A stretch of DNA of 64,000 bases from Azorinus chamasolen (GCA_963576725.1 OY755242.1:2556404-2620403); one strand, 5' to 3'; shown: positions 22,883 to 35,700, numbered from the stretch's first letter. Translations and numbers: made by a program. The notes: a model not told the origin generated them from the sequence alone.

Positions 22883-23140
22883 GCATACATACATACATAC
22901 ATACATACATACATACATACATACATACATACATACATACATACATACATACATACACACATACACACATACACACATACACACATACATACATACATAC
23001 ATACATACATACATGACAGACTGACCGATCGACCTACAGACAGGGAGAGAAACAGACAGACAGACTGACATACTGACTGACCGACCGACCTACCGATCGA
23101 TCGACCGACCGGCCGACTGACAGACAGACAGACAGGCATA
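22883..23140. repeat. Compound (CATA)n / (GACA)n-(GACC)n microsatellite
   Basis: (CATA)n at about 22883-23013 with a CACA-interrupted stretch, followed by GACA and GACC repeats to 23140. Upstream 22620-22880 is A/G-rich ('gaaagaaa'-type). Cysteine- and tyrosine-rich frames across it are artefacts. Confidence 0.9.
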
Positions 23141-23149
23141 CAGGCAGAC

Positions 23150-24859
23150 AGACGTATGTTGAAATAATAAGCGAAAGGATGAGGGACGGGGGTTGTACAC
23201 ATATTGAGAATAAAAGGAAGGCAGATATTTTGTATTGTACGAGTACATTGCAGACTACATGCCTGAATCTGTTCCACTTGTTTGGAAATATTTTCTGTCT
23301 AACATATTATATATCAGAAATGTGTTCGTTTCGCTTACAGTCTTGAGCGTATTAAAATACATGTAGTATTAAAGAGATCTAAATCCTAAATGGTAGCTTT
23401 GACGCTGGACAAACGTTTTATAAAATAGACCAAAAATACTATTAACTGTTGCTGTCTTCATAACATATGTTACAATAAGGTCCGTTTCGTTCTTTCGTTT
23501 CAGATGCAAAAGTGAAATCCACTAAAACCGCTTGAAAAGAAGGCGGATCAGCTCAATACTCGGCCCCTCATCCTATCGTATATTCATCCGACTAGATATT
23601 CTTTATATTAAGCCTTAAATATCGGCAACCGATTACGAGTAAACCCAAAACCGGGTAACGACGTGGAGAATATATGAGATGGCACTGACTTTTCACAAAC
23701 TTGTGTTTGGGTGAATGTGCATATCACGTAAGTTTTTACACGTTAAATCTGGTGAAATCAGACCTATATTACATTTAGTCAAATATTAACAAATCCGTCT
23801 ACTTTCGTTTTTGCATACATGAACAGGCATATGCATGTATTAAATTATTTATTTGTTTGCTATGCAAAAATCTTCTTTATGATCAATGCCTTAGATCTGA
23901 TTTATATGATACGCTTTATAACCATCCTTCTGACAGAACCTTATGTAGTTTGGCTAGATATAACGACCCACTACCTTGTCATACCTAAATCTGCAAGCTA
24001 TACAAATTGCTTCTTCTAAGGCAGATAACCATTTATGTGACGACTTTTCAACGAAGAAATCAGGGCTGAATAAATATTGATTTAACGGGGTTAGGATAGT
24101 TTATGCACAAATGATGCGTGTACCACTGAAAGTCATACCTGTATTATTTCATATATATGCAAATAGAGCAGACCTCGATCAATTCCTAAAGGACGTGTCT
24201 GATCTGGTTCTACGTTGTTTACAGTGTTGTCAAAACACGTATCTACCAGGCAAAGTGTTAACTGATTATTAAGAACAGTGAAAGGATAACAAGACTGAAG
24301 CCAACCAATCCTCGAAAGCGGGTTCTATTAGGATTTTGTGGTATATGAATCTATCTCAGGGACACTACTATTGCCTGTTTTTAAGTTGCTCCTCAAACAC
24401 AGTAACTCTGGCTGTAAGTGAGGCACTTTTAACCCCCCCCCCCTCCCCCAACATACGCTGACGTGCCAAATACCTAGATGTAAGACAACTTTATAAGTTA
24501 CACTTACAGTTGTATTTGCTAATGAGCAGAGAACATACTGCTGATAAAGAATTGATTCATTTTAGATTCTATTGTGTGCTTGTATTAAAACATGTATGAA
24601 AGTGACGATATGAAGGATTGAATCACATTAGTGGTTGTTTGTCCGTGCTATCCCCACAAGCCGCGGAACAACAAATACATTTTGAGTTAGACACATACTG
24701 TCAATTTCCAAGTCTCGGATAACTGCATGTATTGAAAATATCAATGTTAAGAAAAACAATAAATCAAACGTAATTCGATAAGTTCATTTTATACTTAACA
24801 GGACAGTAGGTCTGGTCATTTGCTAACTGATCTACATCACATCACTACATGTACCTAGA
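23150..24859. other. 5' flank of the B-box exon; hairpin MITE core at 24155-24235
   Basis: 'aaatagagcagacctcgatc' facing 'gtctgatctggttctacgtt' (about 24160-24230) is an AGACC-hairpin core. A C-run lies near 24433. No promoter element is convincing enough to call. Confidence 0.4.
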
Positions 24860-25120
24860 ATGGCTAGAATGGCGCAGAACTTTGCAAGTAGCATGACGAG
24901 AGGCAACGATGAGTATACTGAGTGGAAGTGTACGCAATGCAATATAGCAGGGAAAACCAGTGACGCTACTCTATATTGTTTGGACTGCAACGAGTATTAC
25001 TGTGACGGTTGTGTAAAGTTTCATACACGAATTCCATGCTTAAAGGTGCATACTCTGATGAACGAGGCACAGAAAGACAGCTTTGACCAAAGGCAGGCGA
25101 GTTTTACTATAATCAAATGA
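24860..25120 (+). CDS. B-box zinc-finger exon (TRIM-like N-terminus)
   Basis: Opens with ATGGCTAGAATGGCG. The frame holds a complete B-box: C24-x2-C27, C40-x2-C43, C48-x2-C51, H55 and H64 (KCTQC, YCLDC, YYCDGC, KFH, KVH). B-boxes fold around two zinc ions and mediate protein-protein assembly, typically before a coiled coil. The frame stops 16 residues after LMNEAQKDSFDQRQ, and no GT donor in usable phase lies before the stop. GC donors are possible: CAG then GCGAGT is the best match, while AAAG then GCAGGC gives the phase needed by the coiled-coil exon at 25606. It may be exon 1 of the MIEAP-like gene downstream; the splice is not proven. No RING domain is seen upstream. Confidence 0.65.
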   Translation: MARMAQNFASSMTRGNDEYTEWKCTQCNIAGKTSDATLYCLDCNEYYCDGCVKFHTRIPCLKVHTLMNEAQKDSFDQRQASFTIIK

Positions 25121-25605
25121 GTACTATTCCATTTATTAAACAGAAGTGTAATGCTTAAATATTTAAACAAATACAACTGGACAAATGTTTTGAATGATTG
25201 TCACCTTGCTAAATGAATCATGCGATGTGTTTCCCGTGCATTAGCTGTTGGCACTGTTAGACTTATAACGTTAAGGTATTACAAATCAGCAGAGACTATG
25301 AGCAGCAATTTGTCAACAAACTAGGATTAATATAAATGTATTGTGTTTCAAAGAGTACCATTGTCATGCACACTGCAAACGCTTGACATACATATGCACA
25401 CAATTTCCTAGATACAGTCTATCACATAAACCATATTTGTCTTATAACTTAATAATTCGTTTCTTAGACATGATACACGAATGACACTCGCTTAAGCTCA
25501 TAACATATGCCTTTAGTAAATATGCTTGATAAAATGATGATAAAATGAATATTCATGTAAAATGATCTGTACAGAAATAATATACACCACTGTTAATAAT
25601 TTCAG
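25121..25605. other. Putative short intron
   Basis: AT-rich DNA ending in the acceptor taataatttcag; no other feature. Confidence 0.4.
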
Positions 25606-25866
25606 ACACTGTCAAAAGGACGTTGAACTGGAAAGCAAGGAAAAGGAAATTAAACTTTTACAGGAAGAGATAAGAATACTAAAAGAGACTACAGCACAAA
25701 TACCTAAGCTGCAAGAGGAACGAGACCAAAAAGACATGCAATATGCGAATTTGACAGAGGAATACGTGAAGTTGACGCTGGAAAGACAGAAAATGGACAA
25801 AGAGAGAGAATTAATGAATTCTCACATCGAGTCCTATCAAAGGCAAATAAAAGACCTGGAGTCGAG
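25606..25866 (+). CDS. Coiled-coil exon
   Basis: 261 bp bounded by acceptor taataatttcag and donor TCGAG then GTAATT. It encodes HCQKDVELESKEKEIKLLQ, ILKETTAQIPKLQEERDQK and a QKMDKERELMNSHIESYQRQ run ending KDLES, with heptad leucines and almost all-charged surface: a dimerising coiled coil. It begins one base into a codon's third position and ends with two spare bases. That end phase matches the MIEAP-domain exon at 38724 (first base completes the codon, giving Arg before YNQVAS). Plausible middle of a B-box/coiled-coil/MIEAP_C protein. Confidence 0.75.
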
Positions 25867-25989
25867 GTAATTATCATTTAAAATCAGTAGTCGAGCAGGT
25901 ACTTTTAAGGAATGAAATAATTTAAGCAAGGTTCTTTGAATTTCTTCTTTAATGTTATATTATGTCATATATAGCAATTAACTCCGAAG

Positions 25990-26600
25990 ATTATACACAT
26001 TCTATGAAATTGTAAGGCATTGACTTTTGATATTTGGTATGTAGCATTATCTATTGGGTTTCTACCAAACTTGTTAAAATTAGGATCACCGGGCCAAAAT
26101 ATCACGTCCGGCTTGATATTCGTATGTAGCATCATCTAATAATCTCTACAAAGATTTTTCAAATTATGACTAAAGGTCGAAAATGGCCCCGTCCCAGGGG
26201 ATATCTTTTTTTCCATAGGAAAATCTTTAACAAATCTTCTTCTAGTAAACTGTAAGATCTAGACCTATTAATTTGGTATGAAGTACAATGCTCCCTTACA
26301 AAAATTGTTCAAATAATAATCCTGGGCCAAAAAATGGCCCGTCACGGGGCTTATCAGTTTTTCATAAGAACTCTTTAAACATTTCCCAAACTGTAAGGTC
26401 TAGTCCTCTGATATTTGGCATGTGGCATTCTTTAATGGTTTACCAAATTTAGACGCCTGGGCCAAAAGATGGCCCGTCCTAGTGCTTATCAGTTCTTCTT
26501 CTCTGATATTATAGGCGCAGACCTTTGATATTTGGTATGTAGCATCCTTTAATGGTTCTCTTTCAATATTATTCAAATTTTGACACCCGGGCAATTCATA
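25990..26600. repeat. Minisatellite of about 150-bp units (pearl-like, end-truncated)
   Basis: Four to five diverged units with 'aactgtaaggtctag', 'gatatttggtatgtagcat' and 'gggccaaaaaatggcccgtc'. The unit resembles the arrays at 53.5-60.8 kb. Terminal hairpins are not visible. Confidence 0.65.
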
Positions 26601-29349
26601 ACAAGTGGACCAACAGTCATACAGGGAGCGCCACACACAAAAAGAATACGTCACCAAAGTATGTACATGTCCACAAGCTTTTTCCAAGACCGATTATGGA
26701 TACAATGAATGTTTTGTCAATCAATATTTGGTTAATATGTTTGCATAACAGTTTATTCTTATCCAGATAAACTCAAAAGTACTATATAGTAGGATGCATC
26801 TGAAACTGTAATTTTCCAAATGCTAATGATAGCATGATCAGCAGATAGAATTGAACTACATGTTATTATGTGTTGTATGGTTTAGCTTCTTATTATATAG
26901 CGACTGTTCTTGTTAGATGAGTTGTCAATGTCTGGTATGTTTGTTACACGTTATACCCCAGGGGCCAGAAAGGGTTACCGTGCACCCCCGTCCGACTTTT
27001 TTCATGGGTACCAGGGTGTTTGGTAGGGTCTGCTGAATTGAAATCAAAATTGTACCCATGAAAAAACTCATTCCTGCTATGGGTTTTTCTACCGTTTCCA
27101 AGGCAACCGGAGGTCTGGACAACGACGGTGGGTAAAGGTTATAATGTAGTATATCTATGCTATTCGGGGCACTAAGAGTTTGAAACTGGTGTCAAACTAA
27201 AGGTAAGACATTTGTCTTTAATTAGGAATATGTTTATGTTAATTACCTCATTTGCATAATCATGCATATTAATGAGAAACCCGAAAAATGAAGGAAAAAA
27301 GACCAGAATATGGTGAAAACTAGATCTGAAGTCACCTGTGATGGTCCAAATACACCCAGATATGTTTTTGTACATAAAAATCCCTAATGTTAGTTTTATT
27401 TAAAACAAATCGTGTCTTTATGGCTTATTTGCATTTTTATTGCATTTTTGAGTATCCATAGCAGATGTACGTCCGGGTAGCGTAAGCACATTGAGAAGAT
27501 AGCATTATATATCAAGACATTCGAGAGATAATAGCTAACAGTATCAACTTGTTACCAAACATAAAATAAATACACTGGCATTTGATTTAAAATGTATTGT
27601 AGTTAATAAGTTCAGTAGCATATTCATGAATATTAATGAGAACACCGAAAATGAAGAAAACATGACTAGAAGATGGCGGAAACTAATTCTGAAATCACTT
27701 GTGTTGCTCCAAATGCACCCAAATATGTTCTTATACACAAAACATCATCAAGGAGAGTATTAAATAAAACAAAATCGTGTCACTTTGGCTTATTTACAAT
27801 TTTATTGCGTTTTTGAGTGTCCATAGCAGAGGTACGTCCGGACAGCGTCAGCGCATATAGGATATAGCATTATATCTCAAGGCTTTCGAGAGCTGGCAGC
27901 TACATGTAACAGTATCAACTTGTTACCAAACATATAATATAGTCTTTGATTTAGAATGTATCGTTGTTAATAAGTTCATTAGCATATTCATGAATATTAA
28001 TGAGAAACACCCCCACGCACACACACACGCACACCTACAATTAGAGAAAAAGACGTGGAAATGGTGAAAACTAGATCTGAAATCACCTGCAATGCTCCAA
28101 ATGCATAGAGATATGTTCTTATACATAAAAGCACCTCATTGAGCGGCGTAATCTAGCAGATACTATGTAAAAAACGTGTCTCTATGGTTCATCTGCATTT
28201 TATTAATTTTTAGAGTTTCCATAGCAAATGTACGTCCGGACAACGTCAACGCATAGAGAATGCAAACACGTTATATCACACGGCCTTGGGCAACTGGGAG
28301 CTAACATTATCAACATCGTTACCAAATATAATTATAAGAAATTCAATCGTTTTTTATTTAGAATATCATGTTGTTAATCAGCTCATTAGAACATTCATGA
28401 ATATTAATGCTAAATCAAACAGAAGGAAGGGACATTATTTAAAAACGGTAGAACGAATTTTAAACCGTCCGGTTTGCTCAAAGTATACCGAAATAATTCA
28501 ACCACTTTCAAATTAATTCTGATTTAATTATGGTATTGTATCAAACGATGGTGGTATCCGTTATTTTCTTTATACGGGCATGATTGTACACTTTTCTGGT
28601 ATGAAAACAAATGAACAGTTAAGGTACAAATATCGCTTCAATTTCCAAGTGTGATATGAAACTTTAAATTCTGCTTACTTTCATATTCATAAACATGAGT
28701 AGGGTATCACAAAACACGTGAAATGATTTACCTAGTGTCTGACTTTCAAGCAAAGATAAAGATAATGACTCAATAACTTAGACTTATTAAGTAAACTAAA
28801 CGGAGTATTTGTAGACTGATGTCTCGGCTCATTTGAATAGTTGTATATATACGAGTATGTTCGTTCAGTACACCACAGCAATGATTATGATATTTAAAGA
28901 TCATTTTTAAAAGTATCATGTTTTAGGAGACGCCATTGTAACGACGTGTAAATTACCAGTATTGATGAGGACATCTAAAAGTAATATAACAAGATTTGTA
29001 AAGTAGAATTGAAACAAGGCTTTTTAAATGGTGTATTTCGTAACATACATATGGCATAATACTTATCGAGGCTAATGCTTTTGACACATACATGTATTTA
29101 CAAACAAAAGCATACATGTATTTACAAACCATTATATCATTGTTGTTTTCGCACATGTACAAAACGTTATATGTGCATGCTGTAGGTGCATAGCTAGATT
29201 TTTAGAAACAATACATTTCACATTACTAAAATAGGATACATGGCAACAAATGCATGAAGCATTATCATGTCAAGTTCAATAAATACTGATGATAACACAA
29301 GAAACGGAAAACACATCCCTCATTTCGATTCTGCTCTTCAGTGTTAAGA

Positions 29350-30230
29350 ATGTTTCTACGGGATTAAGCGGTTGGAATTTCTGTGGGATATAGTCAACTA
29401 TCATCACATCTGTATTAATCGTAATGCACGTTTAGACCGAATAATAATCTTCAAAGAGCCCCCATCCACTTCTTCATATTCTTCAGCTGCTTCAAGAGCC
29501 TTCTCCAGAATGCTTCGACAACTCATCCTCAATCCATTATGGAACCAGAGAAAGTAGTGGCGCATCGCACCCGGTTTTCTCTGTACCCTCTCACTTCTTT
29601 TTGGTGTATTAAATTAACCTAAGGTTCTAATGGGCGTTAATCAACGCAACCAACTTTTTACAAGGTGGCAATGATCGATGTCAATCTCGTGCTCAATATC
29701 GTTTGTATTGTGTTTCCAAGACTCTATTCAAAATGAAGATAACTTTCTCAAGGCAGATGTAAGAGATAAAGTCACTAAAGAAGCTTTTATAAACAACAGG
29801 CTGGAAACCCACGCACTGTTCCTCGAGTTGTTTTGAAGACTGATTTGAAGACAATGGCAGCTTCGGTGTTAGTATATTAGCAGCACGGACATAGTTGAGT
29901 GCAATTACTAAATCAGTCATAAGGGTCATATGTAGATATCGATCTTGGGGATCTTCATTATTGGTAATGCTGATGGCTGTTTAGCAAATTACTCTACGCC
30001 AAAGGAGCTGAATACCTAATAGAAGAGGTAGACATGACAAATGCACCGACACAAGATGAGAAACGCATTGTAAAAGAAGTCAGGAGTGCTTAATTTCATT
30101 CAATGCGAGACATTCCAGGCATCTTCAAACAAATATCTGAAACACTTTTCAACATGACGCTTGAAAGTATTCATGTAAGATATGTATCAGGAAAACTAAA
30201 ACATATGGAAAGATTGAGGGAATGAGGGTA
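29350..30230. other. Spacer of the foldback element, weak coding-like text
   Basis: Around 29990-30225 a plus-strand reading gives YAKGAEYLIEEVDM, DEKRIVKEVRSA, stop, HSMRDIPGIFKQI and SGKLKHMERLRE. Composition is protein-like but broken and I do not recognise the family. It could be a transposase remnant or chance. Confidence 0.25.
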
Positions 30231-30247
30231 CATTCCCGCGATGACAG

Positions 30248-30844
30248 GCCGAGGGTAGTACTCTATGATGGTATACTCTTAAACTTGGATACAGGAGGAG
30301 CTTACCAGACTCATGTATTATTTTTTCCCTGTCGTGCCCTTAACGGCTTACCTGCAGGTGCTCTGACTTCAGCAAAGTCATTGAGTACATATTTGACGGA
30401 TTGTCACAGTTATTATGCTATGTTTTACATGTTGTCCTGTGTTCACCGTCGTCTATGTTGTGGGTAAGTCCAGCGGGGATACCTTTATTTACAATATTTG
30501 TAAAGCTATGGTGACTTTGAGAGAAGTGAAAGGTTAGGACGTCCGTAAACCGGTTTAAACCCCCAGTGGTGTTTTTGCTGCTGACCGTGCCAAGGCGGTA
30601 CTCTCTTTGTCACCCTTCCTTTTGTTTGCCTTGCGTCTTTGTGCTTGTGGTTTGTTCATGTTGTGGAACGTTTGTCCCTGGTTCTTGTGTCTCTTTTTGT
30701 GTTTTCTGTGTTCATTTCGTGTGTGTGTGTGTGCGTGCGTTTGGGTGTGTGGTTGTGTGTGTGTGTGTCATGCTGTCTATCGGTGTTTTGGTGGTGGTTG
30801 CGTCTTGCATGTGGCTTTTCCTGCTTGACTTTACTACTTTTCCA
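30248..30844 (-). mobile_element. (AC)n-core repeat, copy 5 (long form)
   Basis: Reverse orientation: begins near 'gagggtagtactctatgatg', passes 'aaccggtttaaacccccagt' and a GT-rich block, and ends 'tttactacttttcca'. Shares the long end with copy 1 (5515-6100). Inserted in the foldback spacer. Confidence 0.8.
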
Positions 30845-30951
30845 TTCAGAAAAACTGCTAGTGTAAGGGGAGGATACAAAGAAACCTGCTGACTGGAAGG
30901 CTTTTTGATGAACGATGACACCATGAGGCAAAGTACCTAGTTATAATCTAT

Positions 30952-31236
30952 GTTCAGTCCGAAAGACCGCTCAGTCGACTGTACATGTACTCCCCTGGTC
31001 ATTGAGTCATTCGCTACAATATTGAGCACTGCTAACATATGGCGCAATCATGCAGCCGCAGTACCGGCTAGTGACCCTCACATGTACCCACTTCAATCCC
31101 TGGGTGGAGAGGAGGTGCGGGTGGGAGACACTGAAAAGCGTCTCTGAAATTTCCGGGAGGGACCGGGATTTGAACCCGGATCTCCGGACCGGTAGTCAAG
31201 TGCTTTACCACTATACCACCACACCACACAAGTAAT
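30952..31236 (-). mobile_element. tRNA-derived SINE, copy 1
   Basis: On the minus strand it opens with an A-box-like 'gtggtatagtggtaa' and a B-box 'gggttcaaatccc', then a body ('tcactagccggtactgcggc', 'atgattgcgcca') ending 'cggactgaa'. The tRNA acceptor arm does not pair, so it is a SINE and not a functional tRNA. Matches 41533-41804 and 63807-64000. Confidence 0.85.
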
Positions 31237-31239
31237 TTG

Positions 31240-32260
31240 TAAAGCATGAAGTAAAACTGTTTTGAAGTCAGCACACTAAGAAACTAATATCAGGTTTTAG
31301 CCAGTGAACAAGACTGCACGACTGTTCAAGCAAGAACGCTAGCCAACAACATTTTCATACTGTTTGATTACTATGACAGTTTCGAATGTGAGGATGCTCT
31401 GTTGGGCATTCATGCTTACTGTGAGTCTACACGTACATTAAAGGAAAATAGTATATATCACCAAATAACGACTCCTGGAAGAGACCGAGATTCGTAATCC
31501 CACTAGTAAGTATTGTAAACTTGGGATATTTAAGCTGGTCTAATTGGTGAATAAGAATCGTTCACATGCACAATGGTACGCTGAATTGAAACTGCTGCTA
31601 AGGAAACGCGCGAAGATAAGCCAATTAATGATTTGCATAACGTTGATATGGGATCTTTGCCACCACGTAGATTTGCTTAGTCCGACACATTTAACGGGTC
31701 GTCAATCAGGTGCGAATTTTGACGAGCTCACATATAGCCTATCCAGTAATACCCCCAGCCTCAGAAGCACAGGACTGGAGCCATGTCAATGTTGTTCTTG
31801 GACCATTCCATTATGAGTCTGCGGTTACTTACCCTCACAACTTCACAAGTCATGGTTGACATTCTGTAATTTGAGGCACATAGAGAATATGAAAAATGGG
31901 GATCTTTGAAGACACTGGTTATCATTGGGACTAAACTTGCATTATACATGTAATGCATACAGATATGGCGATGAATGAGTGTATCACACAGAAATGTCTC
32001 TTTCTGTAAACCGGTTGAGACATTATTTACAGTCATGTTTTGTACATATACTAAGGCCACAATGATATAATGATTTGTAATTATGCCGAATAATACATGC
32101 TTCGATTAGTTCATTCGACAAGTTAATTGTATGTCACCAGTTAAACACCACTAAGCCATGATTTCTCTTTGTTACTGTTTATTCTAATTCCACTTTACAG
32201 ACCTCGTTTCATTGTATTTTCTGCTAGTAGATTGTAGTGTACAAGTCATTAGATAAACAT
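31240..32260. other. Foldback spacer, no gene recognised
   Basis: Open frames at 31544-31816 and 31761-32060 lack recognisable domains. Confidence 0.35.
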
Positions 32261-33955
32261 CTCCTCAAAAGTTGATACTTTTGATAGAAATATCTTTTCA
32301 ATCACCATAACTGTGATGTACTGATGAGAAATACGCAAACGAAATACAATGTATGTATACAATTCGTATGAGCCGAGACACCAGCCTTCCCATGGTAAGT
32401 TTAGTTTACTTAATATGTTTAAATTATTGATTCAATATTGTGTTCTTTGGTCAAGTCATAATACAGCCTAAAGCATTTCAAATAATTTCATGACCGTTTG
32501 TGATACCTAAATCATTATTTATAAATAAGCAAGTAAGCAGAACGATTTGAATAAATCGTAATCCTTCAGGGTTTTTTTTATTTGAACGTGGTTTAAACAG
32601 TCTGTTATTTGTATTTTAATGGCTAATTTGTTTTCATACCAGAAGGGTTCACACTCACACCCGCATGAGAAAAAGCAAATACCGGCTAAATCATAACTTA
32701 AAAATTGTTAAAAATATTTTGATGTATCTCTTACTTGTTTTGGTGTACTTGGAGCATAACGGATCTTTAAGAATTTAATTTCTACATTTTTTAATATTTT
32801 ATTGTCATTAATATTCGTGAATATGATAATGAACTGGTTAACAATATGATATTCTAAATCAAAGACCATTGTATTTCTTAAAATTATATTTGGTAACATG
32901 TTGATAATGTTAGCTCCCTGTGATATAACGTTTCTACCTTCTCTATGCGTTGACGCTGTCCGGACGTGCATTTGTTATGGAAACTCTAAAAAGTGATAAA
33001 ATGCAGATGACCCATAGAGACACGTTTTACATAGCATCAGCTAGATTACTATCAATGAGATGCATTTGGAGTATTACAGGTGATTTCAGATCTAGTTTTC
33101 ACCATTTCCCTGTCTTTTTCTCTAATTTTAGGGGGTTCTCATTAATATTCATGAATATGCTAATGAACTTATTAACTACAGTACATTTTAAATCATATAC
33201 CAGTGTATTTATTTTATGTTTGGTAACAAGTTGATACTGTTAGCTACCAGCTCTCGAATGCCTTGAGATATAATGCTATTTTCTCTATGTGCTTACGCTA
33301 CCCGGACGTACCTCTGCTATAGATACTCAAAAATGCAATAAAAATGCAAATAAGCCATAAAGACAGGATTTTGTTTCAAATAATGCTAACATTGGGGATG
33401 TTTATGTATAAAAACATATTTTGGTGTATTTGGACCACCACAGGTGTTTTTAAATATAGTTTTCACCATCTTCTAGTCATTTTTTTCCTTCATTTTTCGG
33501 GTTTCTCATTAATATGCATGATTATGCAAATGAGGTAATTAACATAAACATATTCCTAATTAAAGACCAATGTCTTACCTTTGGTTTGACACCAATTTCA
33601 AACTCTTAGTGCCCCGAATAGCATAGATATACTACATTATAACATTTACCCACCGTCGTTGTCCAGACCTCAGGTTGCCATGGAAACGGTAGAAACCCCC
33701 ATAGCAGGAATGAGTTTTTTCATGGGTACAATTTTGATTTCCATTCAGCAGACCCTAACAAACACCCTGGTACCCATGAAAAAAGTCAGACGGGGGTGCA
33801 CGGTAACCCTTTCTGGCCCCGGGGTATTTATGATTATCTGTTGTTTTCCATTGCAATAAATTTATATTTTAATACAAGACATAAACCGATTAACCTTTAT
33901 GATAGGCATAGGTAGGTGTACATATTAATCAGGTAAGAGTTTTATTTATCGACAG

Positions 33956-34120
33956 CTCTCGCTTAAATTTAGCAACGAAAGGTTGCAAGCTGAGAATGCT
34001 TTCATTAATACTGAAGAAAGAAAACTTGTAATAGAGAACAGAAAGCAAAGGCAAAGGTTTTATGATTTGGAACACCAGATCAAACATTGGAAAGGAGAAC
34101 AACTACAACTATCTCTAAAG
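33956..34120 (+). CDS. Possible alternative coiled-coil exon
   Basis: Bounded by ttatttatcgacag and TCTCTAAAG then GTGATG. The phase-0 frame encodes LSLKFSNERLQAENAFIN, TEERKLVIENRKQRQ and FYDLEHQIKHWKGEQLQL, a good coiled coil. It does not splice in frame from the exon at 25606-25866: that route hits a stop unless the second acceptor at 33972 is used, and that variant then mismatches 38724. It may need an unseen partner exon, be an alternative exon, or be a decayed one. Confidence 0.5.
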
Positions 34121-34139
34121 GTGATGAATACCCCCACAC

Positions 34140-35150
34140 GGCAGCTTTGATTGCAAATCCAAGTTTGTGACTATGTAATAGGACCAAATGACAAAAATAC
34201 CCAAAGTTTAAATAGACCAAATTCTGTAGTAGCTAATGCTAAGCACAGGAAATTTGTGCTTTGCACATGTACTATTCGTGTGTAGTATGTATGGCAAGTA
34301 TTAATTTACTAAGTTTCAGAATGAAGGAGGAGTTTGTGACACCAACTCCCAATGTTTCACAAAAAATATTCAAAGTTCAGGGGTAGATAATTCTGCAATG
34401 GTGAACCGTAAACACATTAAAATTGTGTCTTGCTCATCTACCATTTGTGACTATTACGTATCCCAAATATAAATTCAGTAACTTTAAAACTGAAGAAAGA
34501 ATTTGCGACACCAACTCCCCATATTACAAGTCAAAATGACAAAAATACTCAAAGTTCAGGGAGAGATAATTCTGCAATGGCCAGCGGTAAACAGATGAAA
34601 ATTGCGTCTGGCACAAATACCATTTGTTGTTATTATGTGCACCATATATAAATGAACTAACTTTAAACCTGAAGGAGAAGTTCGCAACACCAACTTCCCA
34701 TGTTTCATGCAAAACTGACAAAACAACTAAAAATTCAAGGGGAGGTTATTCTGCAACGCCCAGCGCTAAACACGTAACATATGTATTGCACATCTATCAT
34801 TCATGGTTATTATGTATTACAAATATAAACTGAATAACATTCAGATTGAAGGAGGAGTTTGCGACACCAACTACTCATGTTTCATGCAAAAATGACAAAA
34901 AAACTCAAAATTCATGGGGAGATAATTCTGCAATGACTAGTAGTAAACACATGAAAATTGCGTCTTTCACATCTATCATTCGTGCTTATTATGTATACCA
35001 AATATAAATTCAGTAACAGAAGGGGGAGTTCGCGACACCAACCACCCATGTTCAAATGCGGACGGACCGACCACCCGACCGACCGACCGACCGACCGACC
35101 GCCGGACAGGCTGATTCGAGTATTCCCCCTCAAACAAGATTGCGGGGTAT
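34140..35150 (-). mobile_element. Pearl/HINE-like element, about 175-bp units and (GACC)n
   Basis: Five to six units with 'gagataattctgcaatg', 'acaccaactccc' and 'aaatataaattcagtaac', spaced 169-179 bp, ending in a (GACC)n run at 35066-35102. Minisatellite plus short microsatellite at one end is the pearl layout. Confidence 0.7.
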
Positions 35151-35489
35151 AAACACATGTTTTTGAAGGAGCATTTTACTCTTTCCATTATGTTGACAAA
35201 TGCATATTCAGTTATATAAACAAAAATCCAAATAGGATGCTGTGTAACTTAGAATCCGAATGCTTAGACGCACTGACTGAACGTGCGGTTGGAATCGACA
35301 TGGACGAAGAAATATTTCTGATAATGTAGCAGACATCAGTATGTTTTGCAGTCTATAATTTCGCAATGAGTTGATATTACAGTTTATATTTACACTCTGT
35401 TATCACTTTCCCTCATGTATTAGTCGAGTTGGAAATAATGACACCCGGGATATTTATTGGCTGGATTTATTAATAGTATGTTCTGAAAA
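35151..35489. other. No recognisable feature
   Basis: Intronic AT-rich DNA; nothing supported. Confidence 0.35.
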
Positions 35490-35700
35490 TAGGTGATTTT
35501 TCGAAAGCAAAAGTAGAAATACAAAAAGAGAAAATTGCAGACTGGGTTTTATTGAGTTTGTTCATGAGTAATATTTAAAAGTGCATCACTACTCACGCCC
35601 CCTAGTACCGGCTTAAGCAGTATTCAATTTTCAAAACAAATAACATCAAAACTAATGATCCCGAAGGACCAGTAAATATCACAACACTGGGAATGGATAC
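35490..35700 (+). repeat. GATC-hairpin repeat family, copy 4
   Basis: Contains 'gactgggttttattgagttt', 'cacgccccctagtaccgg', 'cttaagcagtattcaatttt' and 'atgatcccgaaggacc'; diverged from the 14 kb copies. Confidence 0.6.

Larger units (their letters stand above)
26953..33827. mobile_element. Foldback-type element with long inverted repeats
   Basis: Outer ends ATACCCC-agGGGCCAGAAAGGG and CCCTTTCTGGCCCC-GGGGTAT are reverse complements, and homology continues inward: left arm about 26953-28932, right arm about 32261-33827. Each arm carries tandem sub-units of about 365-400 bp with 'tagcatattcatgaatatta' and 'gtacgtccggacagcgt'. The 3.3-kb spacer holds an (AC)n-core copy, a SINE and weak coding-like fragments. 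Long TIRs built of internal repeats are typical of Foldback elements. The transposase, if any, is not recognisable. Confidence 0.75.

Noticed and set aside
22473..23277. Cysteine- and tyrosine-rich frames, superficially like secreted peptides
   Set aside because: They are translations of CATA/GACA microsatellites, with no signal peptide logic or splice context.
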